DNA from: Rhodopila globiformis
GTDB lineage: Bacteria; Pseudomonadota; Alphaproteobacteria; Acetobacterales; Acetobacteraceae
Assembly: GCF_002937115.1 (NCBI RefSeq)
Contig: NZ_NHRY01000216.1
Location: forward strand, 1 to 37,698
Length of the DNA stretch: 37,698 bases
Direction: 5' to 3'
Below are positions 1 through 6,705 of this stretch, piece by piece. Every line of letters begins with the position of its first letter. Within the stretch, counting starts at the first letter, position 1. The notes beneath the pieces are model-generated. The model saw nothing but the letters and a program-made list of their open reading frames with translations. It did not search any database and was not told the DNA's origin. Both the position numbers and the translations under genes were made by a program.

Positions 1-35
1 TTAGGTTGGTCTCGTAATATAAACCATACGACAAG

Positions 36-230
36 TCAAGCGCCAACTCCTGACAGGCTCGCCGGGACCGCGGGCGATGAGCAGGCTGACCTGATCCAGC
101 CTTCGCCGCCGGTCATGCTGCCGTGCTGACGCAGACCGGCCTGATGGTCCGGCCGGTTGGTCGCCTTGTGACCCTGCGGCGGGATACGGTGACGGCGGTT
201 CTGGTTCGGCTTGAGTGGCACGTGGGGCAT
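36..230 (-). pseudogene. IS5-like transposase N-terminal remnant
   Basis: Reading leftward from an ATG at 230, the peptide starts MPHVPLKPNQNRRHRIP and continues through a Lys-Ala-Thr-Asn segment to LRQHGSMT. This follows the typical N-terminus of IS5-family transposases (a basic RRHxIP segment, then VTNW, then LRxRGSLT). Only about 40 residues resemble the family. After that the frame drifts into unrelated sequence and stops near 36, so the DDE catalytic core is absent. The expected Trp after VTN is replaced, which fits decay. No terminal inverted repeat or target duplication is visible, and the window edge may hide the rest. The match is from memory of the family, not a search. Confidence 0.5.
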
Positions 231-377
231 CCGGATCAGGGAGCGCACCCTGGCCCAGGGTCGTTGACCTTGCCGCGGTGTCGCGGGCGGCATCCTTCGT
301 TGCGGTGGGGGCAGAATGACTTGCCACGCCGCCCGGCCGGGTCCAATGCTTGCCTGAACACGTGCCAGGGAACGTCC

Positions 378-1754
378 ATGCCCGTCGAAGCCGTCATCGC
401 CGCCGCCCGGGAGTTTCTCGGCGATCGCATCACCACCAATGCCGCCTTGCGCGACCACCACTCGCACGGCCAGGACACCCAGCCGCCGGTGCTGCCCGAC
501 GCGGTCGCCTTCATCGAGAACTCGGAAGAAGCCGCCCGCGTGCTGGCGCTGTGCTACGCCGAGCGCGTGCCGGTGGTGCCATACGGCGCCGGCACCTCAC
601 TGGAGGGCCACGTGACGCCAGTGCGCGGCGGCATCAGCCTGGACCTGTCGCGCATGACCCGCATCATCGACGTCAGCCAGCCGGACATGGATTGCCGCGT
701 CGAGGCGGGGGTGACGCGGGAGCAACTGAACACGCACCTGCGTGACGTCGGCCTGTTCTTCCCGGTCGATCCCGGCACCGCGGCCTGCACCATCGGCGGC
801 ATGGCGGCGACCCGCGCCTCCGGCACCAATGCCGTGCGCTATGGCACGATGCGCGAGGCCGTGCTGGGCCTGACCGTGGCCATGCCCGACGGGACGCTGA
901 TCCGCACCGGCGGGCGGGTGCGCAAGTCCGCCTCGGGCTACGACCTGACGCGGTTGTTCCTGGGCTCGGAAGGCACGCTGGGGGTGATCACCGAGATCCA
1001 GCTGCGCCTGCACGGCATACCGGAGGCGGTGTCCTCGGCCACCTGCCAGTTCAACACCCTGCGCGACGCGGTGGAGACGGTGATCGCCATCCTGCAGCTC
1101 GGCATCCCCGTGGCGCGGATGGAACTGCTGGACGACGTGCAGATGGCGGCGTGCATCGCCTACTCGAAGCTGGAGGGCCTGGCGCCGCTGCCGACGCTGT
1201 TCTTCGAGTTCCACGGCACCCCGACCGGCGTGGCCGAGCAGGCGGCGCAGGCCGAGGAGATCGCTGCCGGCTACGACGGCCGGGGCTTCGCCTGGGCCAC
1301 CGATCCGGCGGTGCGGGCGAAGCTGTGGCAGGCGCGGCACGACGCCTACTGGGCGGCGATGGCGGCGAAGCCCGGCCACAAGGGGCTCGCCACCGACGCG
1401 ATCGTGCCGATCTCCCGCCTGGACGAGGCGATCCTGGGGGCCAAGGAGGACATCGCCGCCTCCGGCCTGACCGCGCCGATTGTCGGCCATGTCGGCGACG
1501 GCAACTTCCACACCGTGATCATGGTGCCGCCCGAGCCGGACGGCCTGGCGCGGGCGTGGGAACTGGACAAGAAGATCGTCGCCCGCGCCCTGGCCCTGGG
1601 CGGGTCATGCAGCGGCGAGCACGGCGTCGGCATCGGCAAGCGGGAGTTCCTGGAGCAGGAGCACGGCGCCGCGGCGCTGGCGGTGATGCGCGCGGTGAAG
1701 CAGGCGCTGGACCCGCGCGGCGTGATGAACCCGGGGAAGGTGTTCCTGAACTAG
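378..1754 (+). CDS. FAD-binding oxidase (glycolate/D-lactate dehydrogenase type)
   Basis: A 458-residue flavoprotein of the GlcD/Dld family, which oxidises 2-hydroxyacids such as D-lactate or glycolate to 2-oxoacids and passes electrons to the respiratory chain or a cytochrome. The N-terminal FAD-binding domain (about residues 40-215) shows the PYGAGTSLEGH pyrophosphate loop, a CTIGGMAATRASGTNAVRYG segment and SEGTLGVITE. The C-terminal FAD-oxidase domain ends with GHVGDGNFH, GEHGVGIGKREFL and PRGVMNPGKV, all hallmarks of the family. The ATG at 378 was chosen because AGGGA lies just upstream and family similarity starts there; the frame stays open further upstream without similarity. Length is normal. 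It stands alone with no glcE/glcF beside it, so a single-subunit D-lactate or 2-hydroxyglutarate dehydrogenase role is as likely as glycolate oxidase. Substrate is not decidable here. Confidence 0.93.
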   Translation: MPVEAVIAAAREFLGDRITTNAALRDHHSHGQDTQPPVLPDAVAFIENSEEAARVLALCYAERVPVVPYGAGTSLEGHVTPVRGGISLDLSRMTRIIDVSQPDMDCRVEAGVTREQLNTHLRDVGLFFPVDPGTAACTIGGMAATRASGTNAVRYGTMREAVLGLTVAMPDGTLIRTGGRVRKSASGYDLTRLFLGSEGTLGVITEIQLRLHGIPEAVSSATCQFNTLRDAVETVIAILQLGIPVARMELLDDVQMAACIAYSKLEGLAPLPTLFFEFHGTPTGVAEQAAQAEEIAAGYDGRGFAWATDPAVRAKLWQARHDAYWAAMAAKPGHKGLATDAIVPISRLDEAILGAKEDIAASGLTAPIVGHVGDGNFHTVIMVPPEPDGLARAWELDKKIVARALALGGSCSGEHGVGIGKREFLEQEHGAAALAVMRAVKQALDPRGVMNPGKVFLN

Positions 1755-1925
1755 CGGTCAGCCTCGGTCGGATGGTACCTGGTCGGCCATTTGTTGCAGG
1801 CGGACGTTCAGCCGTTGACCTCCTGCTGCGCCGGTTGAAGCGGCTGAGAGATCACGCGGTCACGTCTGGCTGCCCGTTGGCTGGGGGGAGCGGATCAGAA
1901 GAACCCGTTGTGTCCCAGCCCGGGG

Positions 1926-2141
1926 TCAGAACGCCGCAGGGTATGCAGCGTCAGAAATCGAATGTTGGTCAAGCAAGCGATCCACCCGGGCAAGCAGCGC
2001 ACGGCTTTCAAGGATCAGGTCTGTCGATGCCGCCACATGCAGAGCGTTCTCGGCAATAACGGCAGCGGCCTGGTGGCGATGCGCCAGAACAGTCTCTCGG
2101 ACTAGCCCAACCAGGATAGTGGGCTTCTTGCCAAGTGACAT
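1926..2141 (-). CDS. Small hypothetical protein (71 aa)
   Basis: A 71-residue frame beginning MSLGKKPTILVGLVRETVLA. It is mostly helical and amphipathic in character, with regular Leu/Ala/Val spacing and alternating Arg/Asp/Glu. It has no Cys, no signal peptide and no recognisable domain. The ATG at 2141 is preceded on its strand by GGGAGAGG at a usable distance, which favours it over the ATG five codons upstream. The same GGGAG sits inside a perfect hairpin (2148-2170). The neighbouring gene on the left converges on it, and the gap on its upstream side holds no other gene. The protein-like composition is the main support, and it could still be a chance frame. Confidence 0.35.
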   Translation of the reverse strand: MSLGKKPTILVGLVRETVLAHRHQAAAVIAENALHVAASTDLILESRALLARVDRLLDQHSISDAAYPAAF

Positions 2142-2147
2142 GGGCCT

Positions 2148-2170
2148 CTCCCGCAAGAGATGGGCGGGAG
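2148..2170 (-). promoter_or_regulatory. Hairpin over the ribosome binding site of the 71-aa frame
   Basis: CTCCCGC (2148-2154) pairs perfectly with GCGGGAG (2164-2170) around a 9-nt loop. On the minus strand the 3' arm overlaps the GGGAGAGG that would be the ribosome binding site for the frame starting at 2141, so the stem could mask it. The pairing is visible; the regulatory role is inference. Confidence 0.25.
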
Positions 2171-2431
2171 CTCAAGTCTCTCTCAGCCAACGGCGCCCAG
2201 GGGCAGGCCCTCTGCCGATGATGACCGTACATAGCGTGCGATGCAGGCAATGCAAGCCCAGGCGGAACATTCGCTGGTCGTTCGCCCATCAGGCGGCCTG
2301 ACGATTTTCGCAGCCTGCCTCTGGGTCGAACGGCATCACATAGCCCATCGAGGGCCGGCACCGGGGCGATTATGGAATGCCCGGCGCCAGGGTGGCATCA
2401 GCGGCCAGGCCGATCCCTGTGATGCTGCCGT

Positions 2432-2821
2432 CTATGCCGCGATCAGCCCCCGCGCCGCCCTGCGCCGAACCGCCTTCCGCGGCGCCGCAAGACGAGGCGC
2501 ATCGGCCTCGGCGCCGTCCTGGGCACCGGGCGGTGCTGCCGCGGCCGTCAGCCGGCCCAGCGTCGGGCGCCAGTCCGGCAGCATCGTCGTGTCCGGCGTG
2601 GCAAACGGGCTGTCGATCGCCGCCGCCTTGGCATCGCCGTAGGGTGTATCGCTGTACACCAGCGTGCTGCCGGACCAGATCTCGATCCCGCTGAACGGCC
2701 CGGAGCGGGACCGCAGCGCCAGCAGGCGTCGCCCATCGGCCACTGCCTGTTCCAGCGTCGCGGCATCAAGATTGTCGCCACGTACAATGCGGCCGTTTCG
2801 AATGAGGTAGCAGCGATACAT
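2432..2821 (-). CDS. Small hypothetical protein (129 aa)
   Basis: Begins MYRCYLIRNGRIVRGDNL, followed by a helix-like segment (LDAATLEQAVADGRRLL) and a strand-turn-strand stretch around FSGIEIWSGSTLVYSD. This pattern is common in short alphaproteobacterial proteins of unknown function. The first 65 residues look folded. The C-terminal half is rich in Ala, Pro and Arg and is probably disordered. No signal peptide or membrane segment is present. The ATG at 2821 was chosen because the frame upstream runs through the AT-rich promoter region and has no protein-like character. It is a single-gene unit with its own candidate promoter at 2902-2929. No function is claimed. Confidence 0.6.
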   Translation of the reverse strand: MYRCYLIRNGRIVRGDNLDAATLEQAVADGRRLLALRSRSGPFSGIEIWSGSTLVYSDTPYGDAKAAAIDSPFATPDTTMLPDWRPTLGRLTAAAAPPGAQDGAEADAPRLAAPRKAVRRRAARGLIAA

Positions 2822-2898
2822 GACGGTCACCAGAGGCCGTAAGCTGTGTTGTCCGGAACAATAACAGCACGACCGATCACAAAACACAACAGAATTTG

Positions 2899-2916
2899 AT
2901 AATACTATGGTATTAT
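2899..2916. promoter_or_regulatory. Perfect AT-rich inverted repeat, possible operator
   Basis: ATAATAC (2899-2905) and GTATTAT (2910-2916) are exact inverted copies separated by 4 bp, 18 bp in all. In DNA this GC-rich a perfect AT palindrome overlapping a -10 element suggests a binding site for a dimeric regulator. No regulator gene lies next to it, so the binding protein is unknown. Confidence 0.4.
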
Positions 2917-2929
2917 TTCTCTCGTACAA
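2902..2929 (-). promoter_or_regulatory. Candidate sigma70-type promoter
   Basis: On the minus strand TTGTAC (2929-2924) is followed after 16 nt by TAGTAT (2907-2902), inside one of the few AT-rich stretches of the window. Transcription would start near 2894 and read into the 129-aa gene with a leader of about 70 nt. The -10 hexamer lies inside the perfect inverted repeat at 2899-2916. Confidence 0.45.
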
Positions 2930-3023
2930 GCGTATGCTACAATCTGCTCGTCCTGCCATGGCGATCGCCGCTCCGGCAGCCCCAGGCGGCGATCCAATGG
3001 CAGGAAAGGCCGCGTCCGCCGGC

Positions 3024-3548
3024 TCAGATCCGTGCTGATACGAAACGGCGTGAGCCAAGGATCAGCGGAATCGCCGCCAGCACAGCCCATGCTTTGCCGA
3101 GGATCTGGCCGGCAAGGAAATCCAGCGAACCGAACGCCAGCCACAGGAACGCCGCGCTGTCCACCACCGCCCCGGCGATCCCGGACGCCACCACCGCCAG
3201 CACCAGGCCCCGGCGTTGCAGCGGCGAATACACCGCGCAATCGGCCGATTCAGAAATCAGGAATGCCGCGGCCGAGGCCAGCGCGATGCGCGGATCGGCC
3301 ACCCACCAGGACAGCGCCGTGCCGATCGCTACGGCGCCGAGCGCCCAGGTGAAGCCGCTGGTCCGCTGCACGATGTCGCGCAGCACCAGGGCCGCGCCAA
3401 TGACCACGACGCCGCTGGGCGCCATCAGGCCGAACCCGACCGGAACCAGGCACGGCCCCTGCGGCACGCAGACCGTGCCGGCATGGCCGATCATCCAGTT
3501 GGCCAGCGGCACGCAGGCAAGATAGGCGACGAAGGCCAGCAGGGGCAT
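3024..3548 (-). CDS. VUT-family membrane protein, probable queuosine precursor transporter
   Basis: A 174-residue integral membrane protein with five to six hydrophobic segments. It begins MPLLAFVAYLACVPLANWM and carries PSGVVVIGAALVLRDIVQR, then SESADCAVYSPLQ, then SGIAGAVVDSAAFLWLAFGS. These match the COG1738 YhhQ/VUT family (Pfam Vut_1), whose characterised members import preQ0/preQ1 for queuosine synthesis. This is the short form usual in alphaproteobacteria, and it sits in the inner membrane. The start is placed at the first Met of the first hydrophobic segment. It lies 99 bp downstream of an SDR gene on the same strand, across a leader with strong secondary structure (3561-3639), so it may have separate control. 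No queuosine biosynthesis genes are nearby. Family call is firm; substrate is by family only. Confidence 0.8.
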   Translation of the reverse strand: MPLLAFVAYLACVPLANWMIGHAGTVCVPQGPCLVPVGFGLMAPSGVVVIGAALVLRDIVQRTSGFTWALGAVAIGTALSWWVADPRIALASAAAFLISESADCAVYSPLQRRGLVLAVVASGIAGAVVDSAAFLWLAFGSLDFLAGQILGKAWAVLAAIPLILGSRRFVSARI

Positions 3549-3560
3549 GGGATCTCGATT

Positions 3561-3639
3561 CCGGGTTCAGCGGCGGGATGGTGTTACCCCACAACCCGAA
3601 GCGGTGGCCAGGGGTCACCGGGGCCATACCGGAACCCGG
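3561..3639 (-). promoter_or_regulatory. Structured leader upstream of the VUT gene
   Basis: CCGGGTTC (3561-3568) and GAACCCGG (3632-3639) form a perfect 8-bp helix enclosing 63 nt. Inside it GGTGGCC (3603-3609) and GGTCACC (3613-3619) form a second stem with one imperfect pair. The element starts about 12 nt before the VUT start codon. It could be a riboswitch or other cis-regulatory RNA for a transporter family often controlled by preQ1, or an unusual terminator for the SDR gene. It does not show the A-rich tail of a class I preQ1 riboswitch, so no named class is assigned. Confidence 0.35.
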
Positions 3640-3647
3640 CGGCGGAT

Positions 3648-4559
3648 CTACTTGATGCGGCCCATCTCCCGCAGCTTCTCCACCACGTTGCCCATCAGCC
3701 CGGTATAGGGCTTCGCCGTGGACAGGTCGCGGATCCGGCCCAGCGAGTCCCGCACCATTTCGATCGATACCGGTTCCGCCGGATCGAACTGCACGCCTTC
3801 GGTGACGAAATACTGCACCCGCGCGAAGCCGCCCGCCGTCGCTGCCAGGATTTCGCCGTTCTGGTCGCATTCCTCGCTGCACAGCCAGGCCACCGCCGGC
3901 GAGACCAGTTCCGGCTTCATCCACGGCCCGATGTCCGGCGGCAGCAGCGACTCCGTCATCCGCGTCAGCGCCGAGGGCGAGATGGCGTTGCAGCGGATGT
4001 TGTATTTCGCCCCCTCGTGCCGCAGCACGTTGATCAGCCCGTTCACCGCCATCTTCGCCGCGCCGTAGTTGGCCTGGCCGAAATTGCCGACCGTTCCGGA
4101 CCCGGACGTCGTAACGACAATGCGGCCGTAGCTCTGCTTCCGCATGATCGGCCAGGCTGCCTTGACGCAATAGACGGTGCCGAAATGATGCACCCGGTTG
4201 ACGAACTCGTAGTCCTCCATCGTCATGTTGTTGAACGCCTTGTCGCGCAGGACGCCGGCGTTGCACACCAGGATGTCCAGCCGCCCCCAGGCCTTCACGG
4301 CGGTGTCGATGATGCTCTGCGCCAATGCCTCCTCGGCCACCGAGGCATAGCTCGCCACCGCCTCGCCGCCGGCCTTGCGGATCTCGGCCACCACGGCGTC
4401 GGCCACCGCGTTGGCGCCGCCGGTGCCGTCGACCGCGCCGCCCGGATCGTTCACCACCACCTTCGCCCCGCGTGAGGCCAGCAGCAGCGCATGCTGCCGC
4501 CCCAGGCCGGCGCCGGCGCCGGTGACGATTGCCACCCTGTCATCGAAACGAACGTCCAT
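3648..4559 (-). CDS. Short-chain dehydrogenase/reductase, MFE-2 type
   Basis: A 303-residue NAD(P)-dependent SDR. The nucleotide-binding TGAGAGLGR lies near the N-terminus, followed by VVVNDPGG, an LVCNAGVLRD segment typical of NAG, and the catalytic Tyr165/Lys169 in NYGAAKMAV with Ser in TTSGSGTVG. The opening segment (VVVNDPGGAVDGTG) and the C-terminal extension of about 50 residues resemble the 3-hydroxyacyl-CoA dehydrogenase domain of multifunctional enzyme type 2/HSD17B4, so a role in beta-oxidation of an unusual acyl-CoA is likely. It is the last gene of a tight minus-strand run: the esterase gene ends 4 bp before it starts. An enoyl-CoA hydratase is encoded divergently close by, which fits acyl-CoA catabolism. 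Exact substrate unknown. Confidence 0.88.
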   Translation of the reverse strand: MDVRFDDRVAIVTGAGAGLGRQHALLLASRGAKVVVNDPGGAVDGTGGANAVADAVVAEIRKAGGEAVASYASVAEEALAQSIIDTAVKAWGRLDILVCNAGVLRDKAFNNMTMEDYEFVNRVHHFGTVYCVKAAWPIMRKQSYGRIVVTTSGSGTVGNFGQANYGAAKMAVNGLINVLRHEGAKYNIRCNAISPSALTRMTESLLPPDIGPWMKPELVSPAVAWLCSEECDQNGEILAATAGGFARVQYFVTEGVQFDPAEPVSIEMVRDSLGRIRDLSTAKPYTGLMGNVVEKLREMGRIK

Positions 4560-4563
4560 CGTC

Positions 4564-5454
4564 TTAGTGTCCCCTGGTCAGGTTGCGAACGAAAGAACCG
4601 CCGTCGGCGATGGCGCACCGCCCGGCTGTGAGCATCGGGAAGAACAGGGGCCAGACGTGGATCATCTCCGGCCAGACCTGCAGGTTGACCATCACGTCGG
4701 AGATCGCCGCCTTGCGGGCCAGCGCGATCGAGTCATCCAGCAGCGTCTCGACCGCGCCCACCTGGATCAGCAGCGGCGGCAGGCCGCGCAGGTCGCCGTA
4801 CAGCGGCGCCGCGTGCGGGTGGCGCGGGTTGGCGCCGCCGAGATACCATTGCGCCATCATCTCGATCGTCGCCTTCTGCACCGTCGGGTCGGTCTCGGCG
4901 CGGTCGATGAACGAGGCGCCCTTCGCCTCCATGTCCACCCACGGCGAGATGCACCAGCCGCCCGCGGGCAGCGCCAACCCGGCCTCGCGGATCGCCAGCA
5001 TCGCCCCCACCACCAGTCCGCCGCCGGCGCTGTCGCCGGCCAGCACGATGCGCTTCGCCGCGATGCCGCTGTCCAGCAGGTAGCGGTACGATATCACCGC
5101 ATCCTGGACCGGGGCGGGGAAGGGATGCTCCGGCGCCAGGCGATAGTCGATCGCCAGGGTGCGCGTGCCGGAGGCGCGGCCGACTTCCCCAGCCAGGTGG
5201 CGGTGGCTGTCGAGCGAGCCGATGACATAGCCGCCACCATGGAAATACAGGATGGCGCCGGCGGAATCCGCGTCCGGCGTCGCCGTCCATTCCGCCGGCA
5301 CGCCGCCGGCATCGACTTTCTGCACCGAAACGTCCGGAGCCAGGCCGAACGCCCGCCCCCGCTGGTCGATGTCGATGCGCATCTGCGCGATCTCGGTCGC
5401 CCGCGGGCGCGCCGCGATGATCTCCCGCAGCCGGGCAATCTCAGGGTCGCTCAT
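4564..5454 (-). CDS. Alpha/beta hydrolase, HSL (hormone-sensitive lipase) family esterase
   Basis: A 296-residue cytoplasmic esterase/lipase of the HSL family (family IV), hydrolysing short-chain esters. The oxyanion-hole motif HGGG lies at residues 72-75 (FHGGGYVIGS), the nucleophile Ser142 in GDSAGGG, and a late His in a MIHVWPLF segment is the expected catalytic His, with a GAVETLLDDS stretch supplying the acidic residue. Length and motif spacing are normal. It sits between a small unknown gene (4-bp gap) and the SDR gene (4-bp gap), so the three are almost surely co-transcribed. With the divergent enoyl-CoA hydratase and monooxygenase it may open a lactone or ester intermediate, but that is inference. 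Confidence 0.92.
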   Translation of the reverse strand: MSDPEIARLREIIAARPRATEIAQMRIDIDQRGRAFGLAPDVSVQKVDAGGVPAEWTATPDADSAGAILYFHGGGYVIGSLDSHRHLAGEVGRASGTRTLAIDYRLAPEHPFPAPVQDAVISYRYLLDSGIAAKRIVLAGDSAGGGLVVGAMLAIREAGLALPAGGWCISPWVDMEAKGASFIDRAETDPTVQKATIEMMAQWYLGGANPRHPHAAPLYGDLRGLPPLLIQVGAVETLLDDSIALARKAAISDVMVNLQVWPEMIHVWPLFFPMLTAGRCAIADGGSFVRNLTRGH

Positions 5455-5457
5455 GCA

Positions 5458-5772
5458 TCATCCTTTCAGTTCGTCGGCAATGGACAGGACGTCGCGGGTG
5501 CGCTTGACGCGCTCGCCCCAGCGGAGGTCGAACTCGGCGATCAGGCCCTTGATCACGTCGCTGCTGCCGATGGCCTGCGCCGCTTCCAGCGTTTCGAACC
5601 GGTAGAAGGCCATGTGCACCGACGGATCGACCGCGCTCCAGCCGCGCATCGCCGCGGTCGCCTTGAACGCCGTCAGCGCGTCCGGCAGATGTTCCGTGCG
5701 ATACCAGTGGTCGAACGGCTCGCGATCCGCCGGATCAGCGACCACCGCGCGGACGATGAAATACGCGCTCAT
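5458..5772 (-). CDS. Small protein, probable ferredoxin-like dimeric alpha/beta barrel
   Basis: 104 residues starting MSAYFIVRAVV. It carries FDHWYRTEHLPDAL, a pattern (W-Y-x-x-E-H-L-P) seen in EthD-like and related dimeric alpha/beta-barrel proteins, then MAFYRFETLEAAQ and a charged helical C-terminus. Such proteins are small, cytoplasmic, and often accompany oxidative or ester catabolic genes. The ATG at 5772 was chosen over the upstream GTG at 5778 because AGGAGG lies 5 nt before it. It is first in the run with the esterase and the SDR, and the 147-bp gap to the divergent enoyl-CoA hydratase should hold both promoters. The fold assignment is tentative and no activity is claimed. Confidence 0.7.
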   Translation of the reverse strand: MSAYFIVRAVVADPADREPFDHWYRTEHLPDALTAFKATAAMRGWSAVDPSVHMAFYRFETLEAAQAIGSSDVIKGLIAEFDLRWGERVKRTRDVLSIADELKG

Positions 5773-5919
5773 GCGCACCTCCTGCCCGGATGGCAGGCGA
5801 TCAGGATCATGGTGGCTCCTCCCGGTGAGCTTGCTTGTTGTGGTGGCAGCCTAGCCGAAGGTTGCGGGCAGGGCCACTCCCCGCCAAGCTTGCGGCATCT
5901 GCCACCGCGGAGGACGTCC

Positions 5920-6702
5920 ATGCCCGACCTGATCGAAACAATCGAGGACGGCGTCGCCACCCTGACGCTGAACCGGCCCGAGAGCCTGAACGCCCTGTCC
6001 GGCGAGATCCGCCTGGGCCTGCTGGAGTCGATTCATCGCCTGGGGCACGACGACTCCGTCGGCTGCATCGTGCTGACCGGGTCCGGCCGCGGCTTCTGCG
6101 CCGGCGGCGACGTCAAGACCATGGCCGGGCGCTCGGCCAAGGTGTTCGAGGAACGGGCCGAGGGAATCCGGCAGTCGAACCGGATTCCAATGCTGATGCA
6201 CGCGACGCCGAAGGTGATCATCGGCATGATCAACGGCGTCGCCGTCGGCGCCGGCCTGAGCATGGCGGCGGCCTGCGACATCCGCATCGCCGGCCGTTCC
6301 GCCCGTTTCGGCACCGGCTTCATCAGGATCGGCCTGTCCGGCGACTGGGGCGGCACCTGGACGATCACCCGCCTGATCGGCACGGCAAAGGCGCGCGAAC
6401 TGTTCTTCACCGGCGACATCATCGGCGCGGAAGAAGCGGCGCATATCGGCCTGGTCAACCGCGTGGTCGAGGATTCGGAATTGTTGGACACGACGATGGC
6501 TCTGGCCCGGCGGATCGCGGCGTTGCCGAAGGTGGCCCTGGGCTACACAAAGCGGAATCTCGCCGCCGCCGAAACGGGTGATTTCGCTGCGTCGCTGGAA
6601 CTGGAGGCGGTGCACCAGGCACGCTGCTCGCAGACCGAGGACCATCGGGAGGCGGTCGCGGCGTTCAAGGAAAAACGCAAGCCGGTGTTCAAGGGGCGCT
6701 GA
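5920..6702 (+). CDS. Enoyl-CoA hydratase/isomerase family protein
   Basis: A 260-residue crotonase-fold enzyme acting on acyl-CoA in the cytoplasm. Visible are LNRPESLNAL near the N-terminus, the oxyanion-hole segments SGRGFCAGGD and INGVAVGAGLSMAAACDIRI, then GLSGDWGGTW and ARELFFTGD. The residue matching the first catalytic Glu of classical hydratases appears to be Phe134, while Glu160 in ARELF fits the second. That suggests isomerase or non-classical hydratase chemistry rather than simple crotonyl-CoA hydration. The ATG at 5920 is preceded by GGAGGA and follows no earlier family similarity, although the frame is open far upstream. The monooxygenase gene starts 3 bp after its stop, so they form an operon, divergent from the SDR/esterase run. 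Confidence 0.9.
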   Translation: MPDLIETIEDGVATLTLNRPESLNALSGEIRLGLLESIHRLGHDDSVGCIVLTGSGRGFCAGGDVKTMAGRSAKVFEERAEGIRQSNRIPMLMHATPKVIIGMINGVAVGAGLSMAAACDIRIAGRSARFGTGFIRIGLSGDWGGTWTITRLIGTAKARELFFTGDIIGAEEAAHIGLVNRVVEDSELLDTTMALARRIAALPKVALGYTKRNLAAAETGDFAASLELEAVHQARCSQTEDHREAVAAFKEKRKPVFKGR

Positions 6703-6705
6703 GCG

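Larger units (their letters stand above)
1755..2431. other. Sparsely coding intergenic region
   Basis: About 680 bp separate the flavoprotein stop from the next secure gene. Apart from one possible small minus-strand gene (1926-2141), no reading frame here looks protein-like. The composition is patchy, with less regular GC-rich third positions than the neighbours, and could be decayed sequence. No tRNA or transposase fragment could be recognised. Confidence 0.5.

Noticed and set aside
3561..3639. Naming the leader a class I preQ1 riboswitch
   Set aside because: The A-rich tail and the short hairpin-pseudoknot layout of that class are not visible.
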